In this document: positions 41,539 through 49,916 of the stretch, in pieces
Layout of the letters: each line of letters opens with the position of its first letter
Position numbering within the stretch: position 1 is the stretch's first letter
NCBI GenBank assembly: GCA_002305755.1
Contig: DBQV01000040.1
Span: 1 to 64,000, forward strand
Direction of reading: 5' to 3'
DNA length: 64,000 nt
DNA from: Christensenella sp. UBA1385
Lineage (GTDB): Bacteria; Bacillota; Clostridia; Christensenellales; Aristaeellaceae
The notes under the pieces: generated by a model
Told to the model about the DNA's origin: nothing
Seen by the model: only the letters and a program-made list of their open reading frames with translations
Databases searched by the model: none
Translations under genes and position numbers: made by a program

Positions 41539-42828
41539 CTATCCTTGCAGACAGTTTTCGTCCAACAGAAAATCAATGAGTCCAATCCGGAGAATACCAT
41601 GCTCATCCGTCCAGCGTTTTCCGTACGATTTGGAAACGACCATTTTCTGAAAAGAATCGTTCACAGCTTTCAGAGAGCGCAGCTCGTTCTCTTGCTTTTG
41701 TGTGTCGTCCATACTCAGCGCAGACTGAATATAAGCCATTTTGGTTCCCTCTCTGGCAATAAAATCTATTTCCAAGGATTTCTGTGCGCGTTTACCGTCA
41801 GGCTTGGACTCTGTAACGGTTACAACACCTACATCCACCTGATAGCCGCGGATGCGCAATTCATTGTACAGAAGGTTCTCCATGATGTGGGTTTCTTCCT
41901 GCTGGCGAAGACCCAGGCGAATATTGCGCAGGCCGACATCCGTGCAGTAGTATTTTGAGGGATATTCAAAGTAACGCTTTCCTTTCACATTATAGCGCTC
42001 AGCCTTTGAAAACAGAAAGCTGTCCGTCAGATAGGTAAGATAGCTGCTGATGGTTTCCGAGTTCGTCTTTTCTGTTTTATGGCTGTTGACCGTACGGGCA
42101 ATTTTACTGGCATTGGTCAGAGAACCGACCGATGAACACAGACTGGTTGTCAATTCCCGCAAGACCTGCGGCAGACCGATCGAGTAGCGTTCCTCAATAT
42201 CTTTTAAATAGATTTCTTCAAACAACTCATTGAGATATTGAAACTTCTCGTTATCTGATTCAAGCCGCAGAAGATAGGGCATTCCGCCGTATGTCATATA
42301 CTCGTTGTAAGCATCTGTCTTATCCAAGCCGGACGCCTCATAAAATTCGCCGAAGGATAGCGGATAGAGTTGAACGACATCGCCTCTGCCACGAAATTCG
42401 GTCATGATATCCTTGGAAAGCAATTTTGAATTGCTCCCGGTCACATATACATCTACATTTTTCAGATGCAGCAAGCCGTTCAACACGCTGTAGAGACGGG
42501 GAGGGGTCTCTGTGTCTTTAAGCTCCGCCTTTGATATCGCATATTGAACCTCGTCTAGCAGCAGGTAATACTTCTGTCCCTTGTCAGTGCATATATTCCG
42601 CACATGCTCTGACAGAGTATCCGGAGACCGGAAGCGAGCATTTTGATCGTCATCCAGCGCAATGGCAATCACATGCTCCTCATTCACGCCTTTGTTTATC
42701 AGGTGCTCTTTGAACAATTCGAACAATAGGGTGCTTTTACCGCAGCGACGAATGCCGGTGATGATTTTGATTCTGCCGTTCCACTGCTTCTTGATTAATT
42801 GATTCAAGTATCTTTCACGCTTTATCAT
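41539..42828 (-). CDS. AAA ATP-binding protein with DUF4143 domain
   Basis: The 429-residue protein has an N-terminal AAA_14 domain: Walker A TGIRRCGKSTLLFELF (about 23-38), YLLLDEVQY Walker B, and VYVTGSNSKLLSKD (sensor 1). The C-terminal DUF4143 domain (about 200-380) has a nuclease-like SKPDGKRAQKSLEIDFIAREG block. This family is common in mobile and host-variable DNA of anaerobes; its role is unproven, with a toxin- or restriction-like role suspected for some. AT-richer than the surrounding genome. Twin palindromes sit directly upstream. Confidence 0.9.
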   Translation of the reverse strand: MIKRERYLNQLIKKQWNGRIKIITGIRRCGKSTLLFELFKEHLINKGVNEEHVIAIALDDDQNARFRSPDTLSEHVRNICTDKGQKYYLLLDEVQYAISKAELKDTETPPRLYSVLNGLLHLKNVDVYVTGSNSKLLSKDIMTEFRGRGDVVQLYPLSFGEFYEASGLDKTDAYNEYMTYGGMPYLLRLESDNEKFQYLNELFEEIYLKDIEERYSIGLPQVLRELTTSLCSSVGSLTNASKIARTVNSHKTEKTNSETISSYLTYLTDSFLFSKAERYNVKGKRYFEYPSKYYCTDVGLRNIRLGLRQQEETHIMENLLYNELRIRGYQVDVGVVTVTESKPDGKRAQKSLEIDFIAREGTKMAYIQSALSMDDTQKQENELRSLKAVNDSFQKMVVSKSYGKRWTDEHGILRIGLIDFLLDENCLQG

Positions 42829-42846
42829 ATTTTCACCCGCTTTTAA

Positions 42847-42860
42847 GTCGACATGTCGAC
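42847..42860. promoter_or_regulatory. Palindrome 1 upstream of the ATPase gene
   Basis: GTCGACATGTCGAC is a perfect 14-bp palindrome, 19 bp before the ATPase start, followed by ATTCCGATA as in the second copy. Confidence 0.6.
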
Positions 42861-42898
42861 CAAATTCCGATAATCATCATAGCAGACTTGCTGCCGTA

Positions 42899-42924
42899 AA
42901 TCAAGTCGACATGTCGACTTGATT
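42899..42924. promoter_or_regulatory. Palindrome 2 upstream of the ATPase gene
   Basis: A perfect 26-bp palindrome with the same 14-bp GTCGACATGTCGAC core (42905-42918), 58 bp from copy 1, again followed by ATTCCGATA. Spacing and identity suggest two operators for one dimeric regulator. No regulator gene is in the island. Confidence 0.6.
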
Positions 42925-42948
42925 CCGATATGACATCAGCATCATCCG

Positions 42949-43062
42949 TTACAAATACCGCCAATTCGGCCTTATGACAACCTTCGTCACCGTCCCGGAC
43001 CAAGAGACGGCGTTCGCGCCGGGCATAAGCACCGGGAAGTCGACAGACATGTGGTCGTTCAT
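42949..43062 (-). pseudogene. Fragment of a phage distal tail (Dit-like) protein
   Basis: The 37-residue frame ends FPVLMPGANAVSWSGTVTKV then VIRPNWRYL-stop, the characteristic C-terminus of siphophage distal tail/tail-component proteins (FPxLxPGxNxISxSGxV...PRWR). The rest of the gene is absent. Its ATG overlaps the end of the tail-tube fragment only because of a deletion junction; coding potential in this frame appears to continue to about 43090. Confidence 0.65.
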
Positions 43063-43295
43063 CAGGTTGCTGCCTGCATAGCACCGGTTAAATCCGCAGC
43101 TACAGAAAGGACAATATTATCTATTCCAAGTGTAAGCGTACCGCTTTGAAATTCCTTCACGATTTCTGCGGCACCGTCGTCCGCATAGAGAGTGGCTTCT
43201 GCCAATTCTATGGAAAGTTCTGCCGTCATTGCCTTTGCCAAAGATACCGGGATCCATATATCGTTTAGAGATGATTTAGCATTACGCCATCGCGC
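43062..43295 (-). pseudogene. Fragment of a phi13-type phage major tail protein
   Basis: The open frame contains VSLAKAMTAELSIELAEATL, then YADDGAAEIVKEFQSGTLTL and GIDNIVLSVAADLTGA, the middle of the phi13-family tail-tube protein. The N-terminal ~20 residues are missing or mutated, and the C-terminal half is cut by the junction with the Dit fragment. Normal phage order has chaperones and the tape-measure gene between them, so several kilobases were lost. Confidence 0.75.
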
Positions 43296-43420
43296 TCACG
43301 ATGCTATCATTTGCGGCATTTCCTCAAGCTCTGCATTGAGCGTTTGGATAGCATCAATACTTTGTTCAAAGGCCGAGCACACCTGATCGCTCTGCAACCA
43401 GATCATGCCCGCAGGCAAAC
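43296..43420 (-). pseudogene. Possible further prophage gene fragment
   Basis: A frame ending VCSAFEQSIDAIQTLNAELE followed by EMPQMIAS-stop reads as a helical C-terminus placed directly upstream of the tail-protein fragment. No family is recognised and the 5' part is not coding-like. The 43460-43658 stretch between here and copZ shows nothing I can assign. Confidence 0.3.
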
Positions 43421-43452
43421 AAAAAGCCGCCATCTGCCGGAAGATGACGGCT
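43421..43452 (-). terminator. Minus-strand terminator at the right of the island
   Basis: On the minus strand GCCGTCATC pairs with GATGGCGGC and is followed by TTTTTG. It could end read-through from the copper operon into the island. Confidence 0.6.
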
Positions 43453-43658
43453 AAGAAAACAGGCGCTTGAAGAATGAACCGGTTGGGGCGATATGACCGT
43501 TGGGTCTGAGCCGCAGCTTTTGCCCCCGTTCCTCTTCCCTCGGCGCCGGCCGCGGGATACACTCTTATCCTATTGCCCGGCAATCATCTTTCCCAGACTG
43601 GAGTGTATATCGGCAGCGCCTGAGCCCGATTGCTCCAGTGGCCAGGATCATTGGGAAT

Positions 43659-43853
43659 TTACGCCCTCTCGCTCGAGTAGCCGATGTCGTCAAGCGCGGC
43701 AACGGCCTTTTGCACGGCAGCTTCGTCGCCCTCCAGCTCCACGGTCTTGCTGTCCAGCAACACCTTGAAGCTCAGCTTCTCTTCCTCCAGCGCCTTGGTG
43801 ATGCGGGCGACGCAGTGCTGGCAGCTCATATCGGGTACCTTCAATACAGTCAT
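43659..43853 (-). CDS. copZ: CopZ-like copper chaperone (HMA domain)
   Basis: A 64-residue single heavy-metal-associated domain with the metal site DMSCQHC (C11, C14). It delivers Cu(I) to CopA or CsoR. Third gene of the copA-csoR-copZ unit, 18 bp after csoR, with GGAGACAG before ATG. Confidence 0.88.
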   Translation of the reverse strand: MTVLKVPDMSCQHCVARITKALEEEKLSFKVLLDSKTVELEGDEAAVQKAVAALDDIGYSSERA

Positions 43854-43871
43854 TTCTTCTGTCTCCTTTTT

Positions 43872-44156
43872 CTACTTTATCATTTTCTTGATCGTTTCGC
43901 TCAATTCATCCAGCACCTCGGCGTCGCCGCTGCCGATGCCCCGGCTGACGCAGCTTTGGATGTGGTTATCCAGCAGCAGGCTGGCAAAGGAATTGAGCGC
44001 GGAACGGATGGCGGCCGTTTGATTGATGATGTCAATGCAGTAGGCGTCATTCTCCAGCATGTTTTTTACCCCGCGCACCTGGCCTTCAATCCGGTTCAGG
44101 CGGTGGATCATGCTTTTTTTCAGCTCAGGGTTCCTCTCGGTATGCTTCTCGCTCAT
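43872..44156 (-). CDS. csoR: CsoR-type copper-sensing repressor
   Basis: A 94-residue all-helical DUF156 protein with RLNRIEGQVRGVKNMLE and the Cu(I) ligand set C40, H65, C69 in the right spacing (C-x24-H-x3-C), which separates CsoR from the formaldehyde sensor FrmR and nickel sensor RcnR. It represses the copA operon until Cu(I) binds; a matching box lies in the copA promoter. Overlaps the copA stop by 4 bp. Confidence 0.9.
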   Translation of the reverse strand: MSEKHTERNPELKKSMIHRLNRIEGQVRGVKNMLENDAYCIDIINQTAAIRSALNSFASLLLDNHIQSCVSRGIGSGDAEVLDELSETIKKMIK

Positions 44157-46405
44157 ATCTTTGCCCTCTTCAGCCTCAGCGCGTTGCCGACCACGAACAC
44201 GGAGCTGAGCGACATGGCCAGCCCGGCCAGCATGGGGTTCATCAGCGGGCCGCCGAGCAGATAGAGCAGGCCGGCGGCGATCGGAATGCCGATCACATTG
44301 TAGATAAAAGCCCAGAACAGGTTCTGCTTGATGTTGACGATGGTCTTCTTGCTGAGCCTGATGGCTCGCGGCACATCCTGTATATCGCTCTTCATCAGCA
44401 CCACGTCCGCCGTCTCGATGGCGATGTCGGAGCCGTTTCCGATGGCCAGACCGACATCGGCAGCAGCCAGCGCCGGGCTGTCATTGATGCCGTCGCCCAC
44501 CATGAGCACCTTCTTTCCGCCCTCCTTCAGGCGGCTGACCACGTCGGCCTTGCCTTCCGGCAGCACGCCGGCGATCACCTCGTCCACCCCCAGGCGGGCG
44601 CCTACGGTCGCCGCAGTGCGCTCGTTGTCACCCGTGAGCAGCACGGTGCGGATACCCATGTCTTTCAATTCCTTCACGGCGTCCGCGGCGTTTTCCTTCA
44701 TCTGATCGGCCACGCTCACCAATGCGCTCAGCCGCCCGTTCAGGGCGATGTAGACTGGCGTCTCGCCGCGGCCGGCCATGGCTGTCGCCTCAGCTTCAAG
44801 CGGCGCTACGCTCACCCCCTTGCTTTCCATCAGGCGGGCGTTGCCCAGCGCGATGACCGCGCCATCCTCAAAGGCCGCCTCGATACCCATGCCGGTGATG
44901 TTCTTGAAATCACTCACCTTCAGGTCTGACAGGCTGCGTCCTTCCTGCTGCGCCTTCTCGATAAAGGCAGCCGCCAGCGGATGCTGCGAGGCCTGCTCAG
45001 CCGCCGCGGCGCGGGCCAGCAGATCGCCCGGCGCCCCCTCCATTGCCTTCACTGCGCTCACGGCAGGCTTTCCGCTGGTGACCGTGCCTGTTTTGTCAAA
45101 GACCACCACCGTGGTCTCGTGCGTCTTTTCCAGCGCCTCACCATTGCGGATCAGTATGCCGTGGCTTGCACCCAGGCCCGTGCCCACCACGATAGCAGTC
45201 GGAGTGGCCAGCCCCATGGCACAGGGGCAGGCGATCACCAGTACGGCAGTCAGTATACTGACAGCAAAGGACAGATCCTTGCCCGCCAGCAGCCAGGCCA
45301 GCGACGAGATCACAGCGATGCCGATCACGATCGGCACGAAGACCGCCGCCACCTTGTCCGCCATGCCGGAGATAGGGGCTTTCCTGCCCTGAGCATCCTG
45401 CACAAAGCGCACGATGCGGCTGAGCGTCGTCTCCTGCCCCACGCGCGTCACGCGCATGTACAGCGCCCCCTGCTGGTTGAGAGAGCCGCCGATCAGCTCA
45501 TCCCCCTCGCGCTTATCCACCGGCATGCTTTCGCCCGTCAGCAGCGATTCATCCACGGCGGATTCCCCCTTGACCACCAGCCCGTCCAGCGGCACCTTGC
45601 TGCCGGGCCGAACCAGCAGCGTATCGCCGGGCTGTACCGTAGCGGTCGGCACCTCTGTCACCGCGCCGTTTTCCCGCACAAGCAAGGCGGTATCCGGCGC
45701 CAGTTCCATCAGCTTGCGGATAGCCTCAGTGGTCTTCAGTTTGCTGCGGCTCTCCATGTGCTTGCCCATCATCACCAGCGCGACCACGATGCCCGCAGAC
45801 TCGTAATACAAGTGGTGGATGTGATGCGGGTTATCCGAAACCAGGAAGGTCATGGCCAGGCTGAACAGGAAGGAGGCGGATGAGCCCAGCGCCACCAGGC
45901 TGTCCATCGTGGGGTTCAGATGAAAGAGGGCCTTGAAGCCGTGAACATAGAAGCGCCTGCCGATCCAGAGGATCGGAATCGTCAGCAGCATCTGCAGCAT
46001 GGCGGCGTTGACCGGATGCGTGGCAGAGCGGAAAAGATCCGGCATCGGGATGCCCGGCCAGAGCATCGGCCCCATCGCGGCATAGAGCAACAGCGCCGAG
46101 AGCACCAGCGCGGCCCTCACCTGCCGGCCCTCCGCCTTCAGTTTTTCAAGCTCGTCCGGCCGATCCTCCACGGCCTCTCCCTTGGTCTCCGTCTCCCTGC
46201 GGCGGGCGGTGTAGCCGGCTTTCCCGATCTTTTCGATGATCATGGCGGGTGTGACGCGCGATTCGTCATAGCTGATATCCAGCGTGCCCATCACCAAATT
46301 GACCTCGCTCTGTTCCACGCCATCCAGTTTGCGCGTAACGCGCTCTACAGCGGAAGAGCAGGATGCGCAGGTCATGCCATCCACCAGATAAATTTCCTTT
46401 GTCAT
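44153..46405 (-). CDS. copA: Copper-translocating P-type ATPase
   Basis: A 750-residue P1B-type exporter. One N-terminal HMA domain (GMTCASCSSAVERV, CASC), eight predicted spans, the ion-binding VIACPCAMGLATPTAI (CPC), the phosphorylated DKTGTVTSGKP, and GDGINDSPALAAADVGLAIG. The C-terminal MNPMLAGLAMSLSSVFVVGNALRL has the Met and SS residues of Cu(I) pumps. It exports Cu(I) out of the cytosol. First gene of the operon. Confidence 0.96.
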   Translation of the reverse strand: MTKEIYLVDGMTCASCSSAVERVTRKLDGVEQSEVNLVMGTLDISYDESRVTPAMIIEKIGKAGYTARRRETETKGEAVEDRPDELEKLKAEGRQVRAALVLSALLLYAAMGPMLWPGIPMPDLFRSATHPVNAAMLQMLLTIPILWIGRRFYVHGFKALFHLNPTMDSLVALGSSASFLFSLAMTFLVSDNPHHIHHLYYESAGIVVALVMMGKHMESRSKLKTTEAIRKLMELAPDTALLVRENGAVTEVPTATVQPGDTLLVRPGSKVPLDGLVVKGESAVDESLLTGESMPVDKREGDELIGGSLNQQGALYMRVTRVGQETTLSRIVRFVQDAQGRKAPISGMADKVAAVFVPIVIGIAVISSLAWLLAGKDLSFAVSILTAVLVIACPCAMGLATPTAIVVGTGLGASHGILIRNGEALEKTHETTVVVFDKTGTVTSGKPAVSAVKAMEGAPGDLLARAAAAEQASQHPLAAAFIEKAQQEGRSLSDLKVSDFKNITGMGIEAAFEDGAVIALGNARLMESKGVSVAPLEAEATAMAGRGETPVYIALNGRLSALVSVADQMKENAADAVKELKDMGIRTVLLTGDNERTAATVGARLGVDEVIAGVLPEGKADVVSRLKEGGKKVLMVGDGINDSPALAAADVGLAIGNGSDIAIETADVVLMKSDIQDVPRAIRLSKKTIVNIKQNLFWAFIYNVIGIPIAAGLLYLLGGPLMNPMLAGLAMSLSSVFVVGNALRLKRAKI

Positions 46406-46452
46406 GTGTTCCCTCTCTGGACGGTTGCCTGTTTGTTCACCCGTCCACCCGC

Positions 46453-46481
46453 ATTATATACCCCTTATGGGTATATTGCAA
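46453..46481 (-). promoter_or_regulatory. copA promoter with CsoR-type operator in the spacer
   Basis: On the minus strand TTGCAA (46481-46476), 17 bases, TATAAT (46458-46453). The spacer is almost wholly the imperfect palindrome ATACCCATAAGGGGTAT (46474-46458), which matches the known CsoR box pattern, so repressor binding would exclude polymerase. Confidence 0.85.
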
Positions 46482-46523
46482 GCGGGAAACGAGTGTAAAA
46501 TTTATGAAATATCTGTGTCCGGC

Positions 46524-46552
46524 TTTAACCTTGGCGCATTCTATTGTATAAT
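46524..46552 (+). promoter_or_regulatory. Promoter of the cdaA operon
   Basis: TTTAAC, 17 bases, perfect TATAAT, about 33 bp before the TTG start. Confidence 0.5.
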
Positions 46553-46584
46553 GCTTGTAGCAATCAGGAAAGGGTGAGCGCCGT

Positions 46585-47457
46585 TTGAAGAGTTTCTTTG
46601 ACCAGATCGGCGCCTTTTTCTGGAACATCTTCAACAGGCCCCAGCTCAAGGACGGGCTGGATATCCTCATCGTTGCTTTCATTCTGTATCAGTTGTTCAT
46701 GCTCACGCGCGGCACCAGGGCAAGTCAGGTGCTCAAGGGTTTTGGCGTGCTGATCATTGTCAGCTGGCTGAGCGGTTTTTTGGGCTTGGTCACGCTGAAC
46801 TGGCTGCTGCTCAACATCGTCAACAACGGCTCTGTTGTGCTGCTGATCCTTTTCCAGCCCGAGATCCGCCGGGCGCTGGAGCGGATCGGGCGGGGCGCGA
46901 ATATCGACCGCTCCGTGTACGACAAGGATGAATCCGTCCGCATCGTCAACGAAATCACCCAGAGCCTGCTCACGCTTTCCCGCCGCAGGGTGGGCGCCCT
47001 GGTGGTGTTTGAGCAGAAAACCGGCCTGAAGGATTACATCGACACAGGCACGATCCTGGATTCCGAGATTTCCGGCCCGCTGCTCACCAACATTTTCGAA
47101 CCGAACACGCCCCTGCACGACGGCGCGGTCATTATACGCGATGACCGAATCGTGGCGGCCGCCTGCGTGCTGTCGCTGAGCGACCAGAGCAACCTGAGCC
47201 GCGATCTGGGCACGCGTCACCGTGCGGGCCTGGGCGCATCTGAAACGACGGATGCCGTGGTGTTCATCGTCTCAGAAGAAACGGGCATCATCAGCATGGC
47301 CCAGGGCGGCCGTCTGACCCGTCACCTGGATGCGGACGCGCTCAACAAAGCGCTCTCGGGCCTGTACCAGCGTGAGCAATACGGCTTCAAGCAGCTGGGC
47401 GCATGGATGACGGGCAGGTTCAATGCCTTAAGAAAGCAAAAGAATGAACAGCAATAA
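46585..47457 (+). CDS. cdaA: Diadenylate cyclase CdaA
   Basis: CdaA makes cyclic di-AMP, which controls potassium and osmotic balance and wall homeostasis. 290 residues: three N-terminal membrane spans (about 25-80) and a DAC domain with LHDGAVII (DGA) and GTRHRAGLG (RHR), both catalytic. The start is TTG 46585 behind AGGAAAGG. It overlaps the following YbbR-domain gene by 14 bp, the standard cdaA-cdaR pairing. Confidence 0.95.
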   Translation: MKSFFDQIGAFFWNIFNRPQLKDGLDILIVAFILYQLFMLTRGTRASQVLKGFGVLIIVSWLSGFLGLVTLNWLLLNIVNNGSVVLLILFQPEIRRALERIGRGANIDRSVYDKDESVRIVNEITQSLLTLSRRRVGALVVFEQKTGLKDYIDTGTILDSEISGPLLTNIFEPNTPLHDGAVIIRDDRIVAAACVLSLSDQSNLSRDLGTRHRAGLGASETTDAVVFIVSEETGIISMAQGGRLTRHLDADALNKALSGLYQREQYGFKQLGAWMTGRFNALRKQKNEQQ

Positions 47458-48553
47458 TCCTTTGAAGAAAATTCGGGCCTTTGTGCTTTCGCCCGATGCA
47501 AAAAAGTATTACACCTACCTCAGGCGCGTGGTGCTCAACCGCTGGCAGCTGAAGTTGGGCTGCTTCTTTCTGGCGCTGATTCTCTGGGGCGTGCTGATCA
47601 GCTCGGACGTCAATATAACCCGTCAGAAAACCATTGAAAACGTCACTGTTACGGCTTCGGGCGCGGACACGCTGCAGCGCAACGGCCTGATCGTGGTATC
47701 GGGCCTTGATGATCTGGGCAGCCTGCGCATGCGGGTCGATGTGCCGCAGCGCATGTACAACACGGTCTCGGCCTCCAACTACAATGTGCGCGTAGACCTT
47801 TCCCGCATCACCTCGCCGGGCGAGCAGCAGCTGCCTATCCTCACCACGCAGAGCAGCACTTACGGCCAGGTGACCTGGCTTTCAAAAGACAGCGTCACGG
47901 TGGTTGTGGATGAACTGATGACCAAGCGGCGCGTGCCCGTGCAGCTGAACACCACTGGCGAAAGCCCCGCAGGGTTTTACGCCTCTCCCTCCTCCGCCAA
48001 GCACGATCCCTCCTGGGTAGTCATCACCGGCCCCAGCAGCCTGATCGGCAGCGTGGATAAGTGCATCGCGCAGTTCGATCTGAGCCGGCTGGCGGCTCAG
48101 CCAGGCGTGCAGGTCTCCTCCGTTCCCTTCGGCATTTATGACACGGACGGCAATCAGATCAGCTCTCCCCTCATCAGCGTCACCAGCGAGTCTATCGCTG
48201 TAGACAGCGTGATCGTGGAACAGCGGCTGCTGCCGATGAAGACCGTGGACATCGATATCAACGGGGTCACCACAGGCAGCCCCAAGCAGGGCTACTATGT
48301 TGACAGCGTCAGCGTCTCCCCCGCCTATCTGTCGATAGCCGGTTCGGCGGAGCTGCTGAAGACGCTGACCAAGCTGGAGGTAAGCTCCCGGATTGACATC
48401 GAGGGCGCGGAGGGCGAACTGATCCGCCAGATCAAGGTGGAGAAGCCTCAGAACGCCGAGTACATGAGCGAGGAAGCCGTCTATCTGAAGATCACCATAT
48501 TGCCAGAAACCTCCACTTCCGATCCGGGCATCCCGGTGGGGAAAGCGCCATGA
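47444..48553 (+). CDS. cdaR: CdaR-like YbbR-domain protein
   Basis: The 369-residue protein has one N-terminal span (about 43-61, LGCFFLALILWGVLISSDV) and then about three or four YbbR repeats outside the membrane (blocks such as LRMRVDVPQRMYNTVSASNY and PVQLNTTGESPAGF). CdaR binds and tunes CdaA. The position directly after cdaA makes the assignment strong. Overlaps the next gene by 4 bp. Confidence 0.9.
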   Translation: MNSNNPLKKIRAFVLSPDAKKYYTYLRRVVLNRWQLKLGCFFLALILWGVLISSDVNITRQKTIENVTVTASGADTLQRNGLIVVSGLDDLGSLRMRVDVPQRMYNTVSASNYNVRVDLSRITSPGEQQLPILTTQSSTYGQVTWLSKDSVTVVVDELMTKRRVPVQLNTTGESPAGFYASPSSAKHDPSWVVITGPSSLIGSVDKCIAQFDLSRLAAQPGVQVSSVPFGIYDTDGNQISSPLISVTSESIAVDSVIVEQRLLPMKTVDIDINGVTTGSPKQGYYVDSVSVSPAYLSIAGSAELLKTLTKLEVSSRIDIEGAEGELIRQIKVEKPQNAEYMSEEAVYLKITILPETSTSDPGIPVGKAP

Positions 48554-49524
48554 ACGCGTTCGCAGACTGGCTGTTCAGTCTTCTGTTCGGCTGGATGGGC
48601 GGCGCGGCCAACAGGGCATGGAATGCCATTGCCAATGCCGGCGGCGGTCTTTCTTCTTTCTTTTCAAAGTACTGGCTCATCCTTCTGCTGCTCGCTATTC
48701 TGATCGGCACGGTGATGGATTATGCCGTCTGGCTGCTGCGCTGGAAGCCGTATCTGGTTTGGCGCTCCTGGCTGGCGCGCGCGGTGCACCGCAGACGCGC
48801 ACAACGCACGGCGCAGGAGCTGGAGCAGGCGGAGATGGACGAGGCAGCCCGCGGCGCATTGGCAGGATGGGCGGCCGCACCGGAGGACAGCTCCCCCATC
48901 GACTATGATCCGGCCTACTATCCCGTGCCGCAGGCTGCGGCGGATCAGCCGGCCTGGCAGGAGGAGGCTTTCTATCCTCAGGAGGCTGCCGTTTGGCAGG
49001 GAAGCTCCCTCCCCTATGAAGAAGGGGCAGCCCTCTATGACAGCCCCGATCAGCAGGCATACGATCCGGCAGGGACAGGCTGGCAGGGTTTTGCTCCCGC
49101 GCCTGAATCCGCCTTTCTGTCCTACCAGCCCGGTCCTGACCCGGAGCAGACCAGCCCGCTGGGCACCGCCGCAAACCAGCCTCTGATCGATTACTCGCCC
49201 GCCTATGGGGCCTATGACCCCGCCGCCTACGGTGATGGCCAATATGCCGACCAGCCCGAACAGGAGCCCTACGGGCAGGACATGACCCCTGGCGAGGCAG
49301 CAGGCGGCAGGCGGCGGCGCAGCCTGCGCAGGCAGCGCCCCATCACGCAAAAACTGCTGGAAGGCATACGCCAGCGCGTCGGCCGCAGCGAGGATGAGGA
49401 GGGCATGCTGGACGGTCTGCCACCCGCTGTCCGCCCGGAGGACGCCTTTCATGAGGCAGTCTATCCGGCCGGCTACCATTATCAGCCGCCGGACAGCGGC
49501 GCGCGTTCAGACGGGCAGCCATAG
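48550..49524 (+). CDS. Unknown membrane protein with long disordered tail
   Basis: The 324-residue protein has an N-terminal amphipathic stretch and one membrane span (about 39-62, WLILLLLAILIGTVMDYAVWLL), a basic patch (WRSWLARAVHRRRAQRT), then ~200 residues rich in Pro, Tyr, Gln, Ala and Asp (YDPAYYPVPQAAADQ style) and a basic end. No catalytic domain is seen. It is translationally coupled to cdaR and takes the place where glmM is usually found in Firmicutes, so a role around c-di-AMP or the cell envelope is possible but unproven. Confidence 0.75.
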   Translation: MNAFADWLFSLLFGWMGGAANRAWNAIANAGGGLSSFFSKYWLILLLLAILIGTVMDYAVWLLRWKPYLVWRSWLARAVHRRRAQRTAQELEQAEMDEAARGALAGWAAAPEDSSPIDYDPAYYPVPQAAADQPAWQEEAFYPQEAAVWQGSSLPYEEGAALYDSPDQQAYDPAGTGWQGFAPAPESAFLSYQPGPDPEQTSPLGTAANQPLIDYSPAYGAYDPAAYGDGQYADQPEQEPYGQDMTPGEAAGGRRRRSLRRQRPITQKLLEGIRQRVGRSEDEEGMLDGLPPAVRPEDAFHEAVYPAGYHYQPPDSGARSDGQP

Positions 49525-49563
49525 CGTCAGCCGCCATATCATCGGACAGACGAAAGGAACAGC

Positions 49564-49893
49564 ATGAATTTTTCAGATTATCAGGCCAAAGCCATGCGCT
49601 CCGCCCATGTGAAGGAGCCGGGCGAGCTTTCCACCCTCCAGAACGCCGCGCTGGGCTTGGCCGGCGAATCCGGCGAGGTTGCCGACATGATCAAAAAGGT
49701 GAGCTTCCAGGGCCACAGCCTTGACAAAGCTCACCTGGCCGAAGAGGTCGGCGACATTTTATGGTATTGTGCGCTGGCGGCAACCGGCCTTGGCATGGAT
49801 TTAGACGCCATCGCTCAGGGCAACGTGGATAAGCTGATGAAGCGCTACCCAGAGGGCTTTGACGCGCAGCGGTCCATCCACCGGGAAGAGTAA
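49564..49893 (+). CDS. MazG-like nucleotide pyrophosphohydrolase
   Basis: The 109-residue protein has the all-alpha NTP-PPase pattern: NAALGLAGESGEVADMIKKV and LAEEVGDILWYCALAA, giving the ExxE and ExxD metal ligands. These enzymes hydrolyse non-canonical or excess (d)NTPs to monophosphates. One domain only, as in the iMazG/RS21-C6-like group. GAAAGGA precedes ATG 49564. Probably last gene of the cdaA unit. Confidence 0.88.
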   Translation: MNFSDYQAKAMRSAHVKEPGELSTLQNAALGLAGESGEVADMIKKVSFQGHSLDKAHLAEEVGDILWYCALAATGLGMDLDAIAQGNVDKLMKRYPEGFDAQRSIHREE

Positions 49894-49916
49894 GGCCTGC
49901 TTTTCGCGGCAGCTGA

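Noticed and set aside
43556..43611. ATACACTC/GAGTGTAT inverted repeat as an IS end
   Set aside because: Eight-base arms 40 bases apart with no transposase nearby; expected by chance.
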